Assembly: GCF_002954325.1 (NCBI RefSeq)
Contig: NZ_MQVX01000001.1
Location: 811,546-875,545, forward strand
Length of the DNA: 64,000 nucleotides
Origin: Aureicoccus marinus
GTDB taxonomy: Bacteria > Bacteroidota > Bacteroidia > Flavobacteriales > Flavobacteriaceae
Direction: 5' to 3'
In this document: one piece after another, positions 1 to 8,181 of the stretch
Layout of the letters: each line of letters opens with the position of its first letter
Position numbering within the stretch: the stretch's first letter is position 1
The notes under the pieces: generated by a model
Database searches by the model: none
Seen by the model: only the letters and a program-made list of their open reading frames with translations
What the model was told of the DNA's origin: nothing
Translations under genes and position numbers: made by a program

Positions 1-154
1 CATCCCAGGCCTTTCGGACGACACGCAGACCCAGCCCTTCCAAAGCTGTCTTGAGCAAAGCATCTTCGGTCATTATGTTTTGAACCAGATGATCTGGGTC
101 TTCGGGTTGTAAGTAGTCGCTTTTATTGAGCAAAACAACATCCCATTCTTTCAT
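1..154 (-). CDS. ATP-grasp family protein, N-terminal fragment
   Basis: Only the first 51 codons are in the window; the gene runs off the left edge. It opens with ATG at 154 and reads MKEWDVVLLNKSDYL, followed by TEDALLKTALEGLGL and RKAWD. This pattern (hydrophobic strand, a proline/aspartate segment, then an ED-x-LL-x-x-AL helix and an arginine-tryptophan strand) resembles the N-terminus of RimK/glutathione-synthetase-like ATP-grasp ligases common in Bacteroidota. The catalytic ATP-grasp part is outside the window, so the assignment rests on the short N-terminus and is tentative. Confidence 0.45.
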   Translation of the reverse strand, partial: MKEWDVVLLNKSDYLQPEDPDHLVQNIMTEDALLKTALEGLGLRVVRKAWD

Positions 155-194
155 AGTTGGCGTTTAGAAGGTAGCAAAGTTAGGAGGGAAAGGC

Positions 195-1883
195 TCAAAA
201 GCCAACGGCTTTATCATCTCCGCGTGGATCCGCCCCTCCTTCGAGCTGCCCATTGGGAAGCACCCGGATGGCGTCCACTTTTCCGATAATTCTAGTTCTT
301 CCTTCGTTAATAATGTACCCTTTACTTTTAAGTAAGGTGATGGTTTCTGTCGAAATGGTGTTAGGCTCAAACATCAATAAGTCGGGGACACCTTGGTGGT
401 GAATTCGGGGAGCATTTACAGCCTCTTGCATACTCATTCCGTGCTCATATACATTGAGAATGGTCTGAGCTACCGCCGTTATAATCGTGGAGCCGCCAGG
501 GGTACCGACCACCAGCCAAAGCTTTCCGTTTTGTTCAACAATGGTAGGGGTCATGCTGCTCAACATTCTCTTTTCTGGCGCAATGCTGTTGGCCTCGGCT
601 CCTACGAGTCCAAACATGTTGGGGACTCCTGGTTTAGCGCTAAAGTCATCCATTTCGTTATTCAAAAAGAACCCGAGGGGAGCGCAGTACAATTTGGATC
701 CGTAGGCTCCATTGAGGGTTGTCGTTACAGATACGGAATTGCCAAAGGGATCAACAATAGAGTAGTGGGTTGTTTCATCCGATTCGACCACTTCAATATT
801 GCCATAAGTCACATCTGCAGAGGGGGTAGCTCGATCAAAGCTAAATCCTTTCATGCGGTCTTTCAGGTACTTTTTGTCTAAGAGGGTTTCTTTTGGAATG
901 CTTACAAAATCAGGATCTCCCAAAAAGTAATTTCGATCCGCATAGGCTCTTCTTGCGGCCTCAGAGAAAAGTTGAATGCTTGCGGCTGAATTATGGCCCA
1001 TTTTCCGGAGATTGTAAGGCTCCATCATCCCCAATATTTGTCTCATAGTCATCCCTCCACTGCTGGGCGGACTCATGGAGATGACCCTTAATTTTTTATA
1101 GTCAAAAACCACGGGGTCTCGCCAAACAGCTTCATAGCGAGCAAGATCTTCTTCTGTTATAAAGCCTCCTTGTTCCTGCATAAAAGCCGCTAACTCTTTG
1201 GCCATATCCCCCTTATAAAACTCATCAGGCCCGTTTTTGGCGATCCGGCGAAAGGTATTTAGCAGGGCCGGGTAGAACAGAGTATCTCCGGCTTTTACGT
1301 TTTCGAAATGTGCAGTATTATCTCCATTGACCTCTCTAAACACCTCCTGAACACGGCCTAGACGAGCTGCTTGCTTTTCTGTTGCGGGAACCCCTTTTTC
1401 CAGTAATGCAATGACGGGTTCCAGTAATTCCTCCCATGGAAGACTTCCAAATCGCTCATGAACGGCTTTCATTCCTGCCAGCGTTCCGGGTACACCAACC
1501 GCTGTCGCCCCTTTGGTACTCATCTCGGGAATTACATTACCCAAGGAATCCAGATACATGTCTTTATGGGCTGCAAGAGGAGCTTTTTCTCGGTAATCCA
1601 AACCACCTGTTTGTCCATCGGCCAATCGAAAAACCATAAATCCACCTCCACCAATATTTCCTGCGAAAGGATAGGTGACGGCCAGCGCGAGTTCAGTTCC
1701 GACCATGGCATCAAAGGCGTTTCCTCCTTTTTCCATAATACTGACTCCAACGGCGGCCGCTTCTTCTCTGGCGGCCACGACCATAGCCTGTTTACTGACC
1801 AGCCCTGTAGGTTTAGAAGGAATAATTTTAGGCCCGCAAGCCGTAAAAAGGATTAGTACTCCGAGGTAAATGAGTCTCCGCAT
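195..1883 (-). CDS. ggt: Gamma-glutamyltransferase, lipoprotein
   Basis: A 562-residue gamma-glutamyltransferase, which cleaves glutathione and other gamma-glutamyl compounds and transfers the glutamyl group. The N-terminus ends in a lipobox (ILFTAC, Cys16), so it should be lipid-anchored outside the inner membrane. Landmarks are GGNAFDAM near 53, GNIGGGGFMV near 75, PPSSGG near 272, TTHYSIVD at 371 (Thr371 is the expected autoprocessing and catalytic nucleophile), MDDF at 411, GTPGGSTII near 460, and ADPRGD at the C-terminus. Length fits the family. The ATG start at 1883 lies inside the 3' end of the acpH-like gene (31-base overlap), so the two are probably co-transcribed. Confidence 0.95.
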   Translation of the reverse strand: MRRLIYLGVLILFTACGPKIIPSKPTGLVSKQAMVVAAREEAAAVGVSIMEKGGNAFDAMVGTELALAVTYPFAGNIGGGGFMVFRLADGQTGGLDYREKAPLAAHKDMYLDSLGNVIPEMSTKGATAVGVPGTLAGMKAVHERFGSLPWEELLEPVIALLEKGVPATEKQAARLGRVQEVFREVNGDNTAHFENVKAGDTLFYPALLNTFRRIAKNGPDEFYKGDMAKELAAFMQEQGGFITEEDLARYEAVWRDPVVFDYKKLRVISMSPPSSGGMTMRQILGMMEPYNLRKMGHNSAASIQLFSEAARRAYADRNYFLGDPDFVSIPKETLLDKKYLKDRMKGFSFDRATPSADVTYGNIEVVESDETTHYSIVDPFGNSVSVTTTLNGAYGSKLYCAPLGFFLNNEMDDFSAKPGVPNMFGLVGAEANSIAPEKRMLSSMTPTIVEQNGKLWLVVGTPGGSTIITAVAQTILNVYEHGMSMQEAVNAPRIHHQGVPDLLMFEPNTISTETITLLKSKGYIINEGRTRIIGKVDAIRVLPNGQLEGGADPRGDDKAVGF

Positions 1884-2464
1884 AGTTCTTCGAGTTTCTT
1901 CTGCGAAAAGGTAATCAAATCCGCAAAAAGGGCGAAGAAGTCGCCTTCAAAAGCGCTGTAGTTTTTCCGTAGATCTCGAGTAGCCATTAACATATTGGAT
2001 CGCCCTTTGGTTCTGCGATCTAGCCCCCCAAAGGCTTCTTCCAAGCCATCCCATTCCCGGTAGTTCAAGAGCCAGTCTTGCGCTTTGATATACGGTAAAA
2101 TATGCTGTGTCTTCTCCGGGAGAAGCTCGAAATTTTCTTCCAGGTGCTGGTAAAAATCCTGGGTATACCGTTCCAAAGGAATATCGGAATACTGATCCCA
2201 ATGTACCGCCAGAAAATGATCGTAGAAGATATCGACGATCACTCTGGAGTAGTGGCCCTGTGTTGCATGTAGAAGTTTGCTGCTTGCTCTTGCCGCAGGG
2301 TGACTGTCGGTATAGCTGTCAATTGCTCGATGAAGCATGATGCCTTGCTGTACCCCCTTAGGAAAGTGACTGATCCGATTCCCTTTAATGTGATCAGCAA
2401 AGAAGTTACCGAGGACAATTTCCTTTTGGTCAAAAGACAAGTAAATGTGAGCGAGAAAATTCAC
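1853..2464 (-). CDS. acpH: Acyl carrier protein phosphodiesterase (AcpH family)
   Basis: A 203-residue protein of the AcpH/DUF479 family; E. coli AcpH (about 193 residues) removes the phosphopantetheine arm from acyl carrier protein. Family motifs are MNFLAHIYLS at the N-terminus, GNFFADHIKG near 19, HRAIDSYTDSHP near 46 and VDIFYDHFLA near 77; the Asp and His residues would form the metal site. The start is GTG at 2464, chosen because it yields the conserved MNFLAH opening and no in-frame ATG lies upstream. Its 3' end overlaps ggt. Whether the Bacteroidota members act on ACP has, to my knowledge, rarely been tested, so the substrate is by family. Confidence 0.85.
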   Translation of the reverse strand: MNFLAHIYLSFDQKEIVLGNFFADHIKGNRISHFPKGVQQGIMLHRAIDSYTDSHPAARASSKLLHATQGHYSRVIVDIFYDHFLAVHWDQYSDIPLERYTQDFYQHLEENFELLPEKTQHILPYIKAQDWLLNYREWDGLEEAFGGLDRRTKGRSNMLMATRDLRKNYSAFEGDFFALFADLITFSQKKLEELCGDSFTSEY

Positions 2465-2509
2465 TGGATGAAATTACAAAGACCCTTCCTCATCCGCTAC
2501 CCAAGCCCT

Positions 2510-2517
2510 TATATTTG
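2510..2517 (+). promoter_or_regulatory. Bacteroidota -7 promoter box for glmM
   Basis: TATATTTG matches the Bacteroidota -7 consensus TAnnTTTG and lies 20 bases before the glmM ATG. I see no clear TTG at the -33 position, so support is partial. Confidence 0.45.
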
Positions 2518-2537
2518 TAAAAATTTTTACCAATTTC

Positions 2538-3930
2538 ATGACACTGATCAAATCCATCTCAGGAATTCGAGGAACTATCGGAGGACCTCCAGCAGATAAT
2601 CTTACCCCTTTGGATGCTGTCAAGTTCGCTGCCGCTTACGGTACTTGGCTAAAAGCCAGAATCCTTCGAAAGAAAAACTCATCGTTGTTGTTGGTCGGGA
2701 TGCGCGCTTATCCGGGCGAATGATTCAGAACTTGGTTATGGAAACCCTGGTTGGATTGGGTATTTCTATAATTGACCTCGGGCTTTCGACTACCCCAACG
2801 GTCGAAATTGCAGTACCTCTGGAGAAAGCAGATGGAGGGATCATCCTCACCGCCAGCCATAACCCTAAGCAATGGAATGCCTTGAAACTCCTGAACCAAA
2901 AAGGAGAATTTCTGGATGGAGTTGAAGGTCAGAAAATTCTGGAAATTGCAGAACAGGAAGATTTCGTCTTTGCTGAAGTCGATGAACTGGGAGATCGGGT
3001 GACCAATGATGCTTACCTGGATATCCACGTGGACGAAGTTCTCGCTCTGGATTGGGTTGAAGCAGAAGAAATTCGCAAAGCAGGATTTAAAGTCGTTGTT
3101 GACGGGGTAAACAGCACAGGAGGCTGGGCGATTCCTAAGTTGTTGAAGGCATTGGGTGTTGAAGTGGTGGAATTGTATTGTGAGCCAACCGGGCATTTCC
3201 CGCATAATCCAGAGCCTCTGAAGGAGCATCTGGGAGATATCTGTGCCAAAGTAGTAGAGGAAAAGGCTGATTTTGGAATTGTTGTAGATCCCGATGTGGA
3301 TCGATTGGCATTCATCAGTAACGAAGGGGAAATGTTCGGGGAAGAGTACACCCTGGTCGCTTGTGCAGATTATATTCTGAGTAAAAATCCTGGCCCAACC
3401 GTTTCTAACCTTTCTTCCTCAAGAGCCTTACGCGATGTGACGCGACAGCACGGTCAGGAGTACTACGCTGCCGCAGTAGGAGAGGTTAATGTGGTCACAA
3501 AAATGAAGGAAGTCGGGGCGGTCATCGGAGGCGAAGGCAATGGAGGAATCATTTATCCTGCGAGTCATTATGGCCGGGATGCTTTGGTAGGGACGGCACT
3601 TTTCTTGATGCTTTTGATTGAAAAGAAGATGAGTGTAGCGGATCTACGGGCCTCCTATCCGGCCTATTACATGAGTAAAAAGAAAATTCAGCTCACCCCG
3701 GAATTGGATGTGGATGGAATTCTAAAGTCCATTTTGAGCGCTACAAAAAGGAGGAAATCAGTACGATTGATGGCGTTAAAATCGATTTTGCGGAAAACTG
3801 GGTACATTTACGGAAGTCCAATACCGAACCTATTATCCGCATTTATACGGAGGCCCAATCCCAAGAGGCCGCTGATGAGCTCGCGGATCGTTTTATTGAA
3901 GAATTGAGTCAATTGGCTGGACTGGCTTAG
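2538..3930 (+). CDS. glmM: Phosphoglucosamine mutase, two frameshifts
   Basis: Phosphoglucosamine mutase converts glucosamine-6-phosphate to glucosamine-1-phosphate for UDP-GlcNAc, and so for peptidoglycan and lipid A. The N-terminus MTLIKSISGIRGT, the phosphoserine loop TASHNP, the metal loop DPDVDRL, GGEGNGG and the C-terminal KSNTEPIIRIYTEA are all present, but in three frames. The frame drops by one base at the A-run 2651-2654 (GTWLK then SQNPSKEK) and again at the T-run 3732-3735 (LKSIF then ERYKKEE). Restoring one A and one T gives a normal protein of about 464 residues ending at TAG 3928-3930. As GlmM should be essential, I read both as sequencing undercalls. The end overlaps the convergent hydrolase gene by 38 bases. 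Confidence 0.9.
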
Positions 3931-4792
3931 CAGGCTTCATCCAAACAAGTAAAGAATCCTTGATGGCGGATTCTTCTTCCCAGAGGATAAAGTGATTTTT
4001 GTCAGGCATGGTCCAGGTTCGTATGGAACGAGCCGAAGACATTTCTTTTTCCATAAAGGGAACATTGGAGTAGGGCACCAGCATATCTTCTGTTCCGTGG
4101 ATCAGGTAGACCTCCTGCGTAACTTCTTTAAGCTTAGGAGCAAGGTCATACAGATCTTCTTTTAGCATCCAGAGTTCTTCGTTTGAAGTCCGTAAAGAAC
4201 CGGGAACATAGTATTTAAGAGGAAAGGCCTTTATAGGGATTCTCCATTTTTCTGGCTTTTCAGCCGCAGGATCAAGGGAGCCGGCGACCACAACCAGCCG
4301 CTCAAATACATCTTGACCTTTAATGCCCATAGCCACCGTCAAGGGCCCCCCGTAGGAATGCCCCATGAGGGTAAATCCTTTTTGGTTATCTATACTTCGG
4401 GCAAACTGCGTCAGGAGTTCGGCTTGTTGATTCAGGTTCATGCTGGAGCCAAATGAAGTAAAACCAAAGCCAGGGCGATCAACCGCGACCAAACGAAACT
4501 GCTCTGCAAGAACAGGGTCGCTTAGGTAGGTTTTGTAAGCGTCCCAGGCACCCGGGGACCCGTGAAGCATCAGCAAGGTGTGAGCGGTGGGGTCTCCTGT
4601 TTCTATGTAGTGCAGTTCATAGTCTCCCAAGACCGCTGTTTTGTCCTGAAAGGAAATGCCATTGGATTCAAAGTAAACCGCCGTTTCTTCTGGTGCCATG
4701 CGCATACGCATACAACTGTCCGAGAAAAAGGGGAATATCAGGACAGGAAGTAAGAGGAGGTATCTTTTTTTAAATCGTCGGGTTGTACTCAT
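3893..4792 (-). CDS. Alpha/beta hydrolase, membrane- or lipid-anchored
   Basis: A 299-residue alpha/beta hydrolase. A hydrophobic N-terminus (YLLLLPVLIFPFF) precedes Cys27 in a poor lipobox-like SDSC, so it is exported or anchored. The oxyanion loop HGSPG is near 77, the nucleophile elbow GHSYGG gives Ser146, and Asp236 (HGTEDMLVP) and His267 (DKNHF) complete the triad. The substrate cannot be told; epoxide hydrolase, esterase and dehalogenase relatives share this layout. Its ATG overlaps the stop of the upstream acyltransferase by four bases (ATGA), implying translational coupling. The 3' end overlaps glmM on the other strand. Confidence 0.85.
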   Translation of the reverse strand: MSTTRRFKKRYLLLLPVLIFPFFSDSCMRMRMAPEETAVYFESNGISFQDKTAVLGDYELHYIETGDPTAHTLLMLHGSPGAWDAYKTYLSDPVLAEQFRLVAVDRPGFGFTSFGSSMNLNQQAELLTQFARSIDNQKGFTLMGHSYGGPLTVAMGIKGQDVFERLVVVAGSLDPAAEKPEKWRIPIKAFPLKYYVPGSLRTSNEELWMLKEDLYDLAPKLKEVTQEVYLIHGTEDMLVPYSNVPFMEKEMSSARSIRTWTMPDKNHFILWEEESAIKDSLLVWMKPAKPVQPIDSILQ

Positions 4793-5703
4793 GACTCTTC
4801 GCGTACAAAGGCATTGTAGTCTTTGGGATCTTTGTTTCTGTGTTTAAAGCGTTTATGGGTCCAAAGGTAGTATTGGGGTTGAGCTGCAATGGCTTCTTCT
4901 ACTCGATCTAAGTAGGTGTTGGTAATCTCAAATCGTTCGGTATCCCGAGATCCTTCTTGTAGCATTTCGATCCGGCATTTGTAGTGCCCTCGTTTGACTT
5001 TTTCGACCCGCATAAAGAGCATAGGTAAATCCCAACGACGAGCGAGTTTTTCGGCTCCCGTATGAACAGGAACAGAAACCCCCATAAAGGAGCGCCAATA
5101 ATCGGCTTTTATGGCCATGGGAGATTGGTCGCTGAGCATCCCGTAAATAGAAGGGATGTTGTTCTTTATGTTTTCTCCAACGATCTCTTTGGTTTCTGAA
5201 GTCGAAATGAGGCGAGTTCCCCACTTGCCTCGAATCCTTTTGGCCAGGCGATCAAAATAAGGATTGGCCAAGGGCTTGTAGATTCCAAAGGCTTTCAGGT
5301 TATGCACACGCCTATTCAGGGCCATACCCCATTCCCAACTCGCCAGGTGTCCACCGTTGAGAATAACCGAAACTCCATCTTTATCCATTTGCTCAAGAGG
5401 CCCTAAGTCTTCGACAAAGAAGCGTTTTTCCATCTCCTTAGTACTCATGCCAAGGGATTTGGCCATCTCAAGAAAGACATCGCACAAATGGCGATAAAAT
5501 TCAACCTCAATTGCTTTTCTTTCAGCATCTGATTTTTCCGGAAAAGCCAAGGCCAGGTTCTCGACCACCACTTTTTTGCGGTATCCGAAGACGCGGTACA
5601 GCCAAAAATAAAGCAGATCCGATAACAGGTAAATAACCGAAAAAGGAAGTCTGGAAATCCCCCAAATGACAGGGTATACAAGGCAATAGACCAGTAGGGA
5701 CAT
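4789..5703 (-). CDS. Lipid A acyltransferase (LpxL/HtrB-like)
   Basis: A 304-residue member of the LpxL/HtrB lysophospholipid acyltransferase family, which adds a secondary acyl chain to lipid A at the inner membrane. It has an N-terminal membrane segment (LLVYCLVYPVIWG), then VVVENLALAFPE, and NGGHLASWEWG, where His and the following acidic residue form the HX4(D/E) catalytic pair. I place the start at ATG 5703 (MSLLVY); the TTG 18 bases upstream lies in the -7 box. It is followed with four-base overlap by the hydrolase gene and is divergent from the rhomboid gene. Confidence 0.88.
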   Translation of the reverse strand: MSLLVYCLVYPVIWGISRLPFSVIYLLSDLLYFWLYRVFGYRKKVVVENLALAFPEKSDAERKAIEVEFYRHLCDVFLEMAKSLGMSTKEMEKRFFVEDLGPLEQMDKDGVSVILNGGHLASWEWGMALNRRVHNLKAFGIYKPLANPYFDRLAKRIRGKWGTRLISTSETKEIVGENIKNNIPSIYGMLSDQSPMAIKADYWRSFMGVSVPVHTGAEKLARRWDLPMLFMRVEKVKRGHYKCRIEMLQEGSRDTERFEITNTYLDRVEEAIAAQPQYYLWTHKRFKHRNKDPKDYNAFVREES

Positions 5704-5718
5704 AGAAAAAAGTATGCA

Positions 5719-5736
5719 CAAATATAGCTATATTTG
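5719..5736. promoter_or_regulatory. Palindromic divergent promoter boxes
   Basis: CAAATATAGCTATATTTG is a perfect 18-base palindrome made of two back-to-back TATATTTG boxes. The plus-strand box (5729-5736) is 16 bases before the rhomboid ATG, and the minus-strand box (5719-5726) is 15 bases before the acyltransferase ATG. Both match TAnnTTTG, so this is probably a divergent promoter pair with very short leaders, and the symmetry could also serve as an operator. Confidence 0.6.
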
Positions 5737-5752
5737 AGGCCAAAAGACCCGC

Positions 5753-6403
5753 ATGCCCTCTATCGAAATAGCCACTCTGGCGCTGATCCTTTTGAATGTG
5801 GTGGTGACCATGAAAGGATTTGGTGATTCTCGTTTTTTTGACCGGTATAAATTCCAGGTTGGTGCGATCAAGGCTCGCCAATGGGACCGCATGTTTACTT
5901 CCGGGTTCTTACACGTTGATAACCGTCATCTGTTATTTAATATGGTGACCTTGTATTTCTTTGCCAATGTCGTGATTTATGCCTTTGGAGATTGGCGGTT
6001 TTTATTGATTTACGGGGTTAGTCTTTTTACCGGGAGCCTTTTGGCCTTATCCTTCCACCGCAATGAGCCTTATTACAGTGCTGTGGGTGCGAGTGGTGCG
6101 GTTACAGGCATATTGTATTCGGCGATCTTGTTACAGCCTGACATGACCCTGGCCCTTATGTTCATTCCCATTCCCTTGCCGGCCTACGTGCTGGGGATTC
6201 TTTATTTGCTCTATTCCATTTACGGTATGAAAACCCGGGTAGGGAATATTGGGCATACCGCGCATTTTGGAGGCGCCATAGGGGGCTATGCAACCACCTT
6301 GGTTTTTTCGCCCTATTTACTTCAGACCGATACCTTTATCGTCCTCATTATGGCCGTTCCGATTGTCCTAATGTTTATTCTCGAACGCTTAGGGAAGCTG
6401 TAA
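5753..6403 (+). CDS. Rhomboid family intramembrane serine protease
   Basis: A 216-residue polytopic membrane protein of the rhomboid family, which cuts transmembrane substrates within the bilayer. The catalytic serine is Ser114 in VGASGAVTG and the histidine is His171 in AHFGGAIGG. The HVDNRHLLFNM segment (54-64) matches the conserved His/Asn oxyanion region of GlpG-like rhomboids. About six hydrophobic segments are visible, as for the basic bacterial form. The leader is very short (see the palindromic box). The substrate is unknown and the lipid A gene next door is only a divergent neighbour. Confidence 0.92.
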   Translation: MPSIEIATLALILLNVVVTMKGFGDSRFFDRYKFQVGAIKARQWDRMFTSGFLHVDNRHLLFNMVTLYFFANVVIYAFGDWRFLLIYGVSLFTGSLLALSFHRNEPYYSAVGASGAVTGILYSAILLQPDMTLALMFIPIPLPAYVLGILYLLYSIYGMKTRVGNIGHTAHFGGAIGGYATTLVFSPYLLQTDTFIVLIMAVPIVLMFILERLGKL

Positions 6404-6454
6404 GAAATATTGCGAATTACAGTAAGAAAATATCTATATTCTGAATATATTTCA

Positions 6455-6484
6455 TTGATTCTGTGCAGTTCATCGAAAAATTTG
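6455..6484 (+). promoter_or_regulatory. Possible promoter for the 6556 lipoprotein
   Basis: TTG at 6455-6457 is followed after 19 bases by AAAATTTG (6477-6484), which keeps the TTTG half of the Bacteroidota -7 box but lacks the TA. Spacing is right for a -33/-7 pair. Weak support. Confidence 0.3.
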
Positions 6485-6555
6485 CACCATTCATATAAGA
6501 TACTAGATCCGGGAGGCGTTCTTTTTTTTCCCAATCGAATGCAAAAACCGGATTT

Positions 6556-8172
6556 ATGCGAAGTATCTACTCTTTCCTTTTATTTGCTTTTTTAGTATTG
6601 ATAGGTTGTTCTGACGAAACCCAAGTATTTCAGGATGCCGTAACATCGATGGATGTTATTACAAATGAAGTAGAACTTCAATCCAGTGTAAACTTTGATA
6701 AGAGTGGTGTACTTGATCTCAACAATTGGGAACTGGCCTCTCAAAAAAAGACACAGGCCGGAAACTATCCGCTAACCCTTGTCGCTCAGATCCAACCACC
6801 AGCCTACCAAGGTGTACAACAAATGACGGCCACTCATGTCGACATACACGACGATCTCATCTATGTTTCGTACAATACGCCTGACGCCGTTTACCAAGGA
6901 GCTATTGATATTATCAATATAGCCAACCCAGAAAGTCCTGTAGTACAATCCCGTGTTTACTTTACCAATGCCGATGTTAGTGCCTTGGCCTATCACAACA
7001 ACTATGTCTTTGCTGTGGGTGGGGTGGACGCAGAGCAATCTGATCTGGCCCCAACGAATTCCTTTGTTGCCCGACTACCCATAGCCAATGGTCGATTCTC
7101 TTTAGGGTCTGGAGTAAAATTTGGCTTTCAAGAAGGTTTTGTTGCCACAGATGTTGGAATCAATACGCAGGGGATTTGGGTGAGTAGTGGACAGGATGGA
7201 AGTTTGACCCGCTACAATGAAGAATTAGAAACCCAAGCAGAAGCCTCTTTTCAGGATTTGCGGTCCCTGGCCATACGGGACGGGCAAATTGCCACTTTGG
7301 ACGGCTCTTATGGTATTCGCTTGTTGAATTCAAATATGGAAACCCAGGTCGAAATCCCTGTCAACTTGAATTTTGGCCTAGCCGAAAAGAGAAGTATTTC
7401 TTTTGCAGAGGATAAAGTTGCTCTGGCAGAAGGCCGCAGCGGAAGTAGTCTGTACAACCTCGTCACCGGGCAACAAGAGGCAACAATTTCTATTCCAGTT
7501 AATCCAGAGGGTGTTGATGGAGGAGACCGGGTGACTAATGCCGCTGCTCTAAACCAGGAACTCTGGCTCATGGCCAATGGAGGTGCCGGTCTAGCCCTGA
7601 TCGATAGGGAACGACAAAACGAATTTTTGGGCGTCGTAGAGCTTGAGGGATCGATCAACTATGTCGCTTCTCAAGGTGATTATATTTTTGCTGCTTCTGG
7701 CAGAGAAGGTCTGCAGATCATAAAATTAAATCGTGTTCTAGATTTTAACGCCTTGTGTGAAAACGCGGTTAACTATTCTGGTCCAAACAACATGATTATT
7801 GCTTCAGGTACTACAGAAGCCTACCGGGGTTCTAAATCCCTGCGATCAATGACAGTAAATGGTGATGTTCTTTTATGTGGCAATTATACTGTTCGCAATG
7901 AAGTTAACTTGAACGAGAACAGTTCTGTGGATATGCAAGGCCGACTTTATGTTGGGCGAAATAACAGACGCCAGAATCTACACCTTAAGGCCGGGGCTAC
8001 ACTTCGTATTTCCGGAGGGTTGGTGGTCTATGGAGATTTAATTCTCGATCCAGGGGCCCGTATCGAATTTTTAGAATCCAATTTCAACTACGCGGCGATC
8101 CGCGGTACGGTCCAGATGGCTGAAAGTTCTTCGGTACAGGGCAGTTTCCGAGATATCTGGAATAAATTTTAG
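6556..8172 (+). CDS. Lipoprotein, beta-propeller-like with beta-helix tail
   Basis: A 538-residue lipoprotein with signal peptide and lipobox LVLIGC (Cys18) followed by SDE, which resembles the acidic surface-export signal of Bacteroidota lipoproteins. Residues about 75-400 show repeated blades (for example DLIYVSYNTPD, DYIFAASGREG) like LVIVD/propeller proteins. From about 430 the pattern changes to short regular strands (SSVDMQGRLYVG, ATLRISGGLVVYGDL), as in a parallel beta-helix or bactofilin-like fold. No catalytic residues can be identified. A single gene between the rhomboid and the convergent thioredoxin-fold gene; function unknown. Confidence 0.75.
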   Translation: MRSIYSFLLFAFLVLIGCSDETQVFQDAVTSMDVITNEVELQSSVNFDKSGVLDLNNWELASQKKTQAGNYPLTLVAQIQPPAYQGVQQMTATHVDIHDDLIYVSYNTPDAVYQGAIDIINIANPESPVVQSRVYFTNADVSALAYHNNYVFAVGGVDAEQSDLAPTNSFVARLPIANGRFSLGSGVKFGFQEGFVATDVGINTQGIWVSSGQDGSLTRYNEELETQAEASFQDLRSLAIRDGQIATLDGSYGIRLLNSNMETQVEIPVNLNFGLAEKRSISFAEDKVALAEGRSGSSLYNLVTGQQEATISIPVNPEGVDGGDRVTNAAALNQELWLMANGGAGLALIDRERQNEFLGVVELEGSINYVASQGDYIFAASGREGLQIIKLNRVLDFNALCENAVNYSGPNNMIIASGTTEAYRGSKSLRSMTVNGDVLLCGNYTVRNEVNLNENSSVDMQGRLYVGRNNRRQNLHLKAGATLRISGGLVVYGDLILDPGARIEFLESNFNYAAIRGTVQMAESSSVQGSFRDIWNKF

Positions 8173-8181
8173 CAGAGAATT

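Noticed and set aside
198..212. AAAGCC/GGCTTT hairpin at the end of ggt as a terminator
   Set aside because: Only a six-base stem with three-base loop that overlaps coding sequence and has a poor U-run.
393..881. 162-residue ORF on the plus strand
   Set aside because: Antisense shadow of ggt, with no recognisable motifs.
2645..2723. Programmed -1 frameshift at the A-run of glmM
   Set aside because: The second break in the same gene and the other deletions in the window need the same repair, and glmM is normally not frameshifted. No slippery heptamer with a hairpin is clear.
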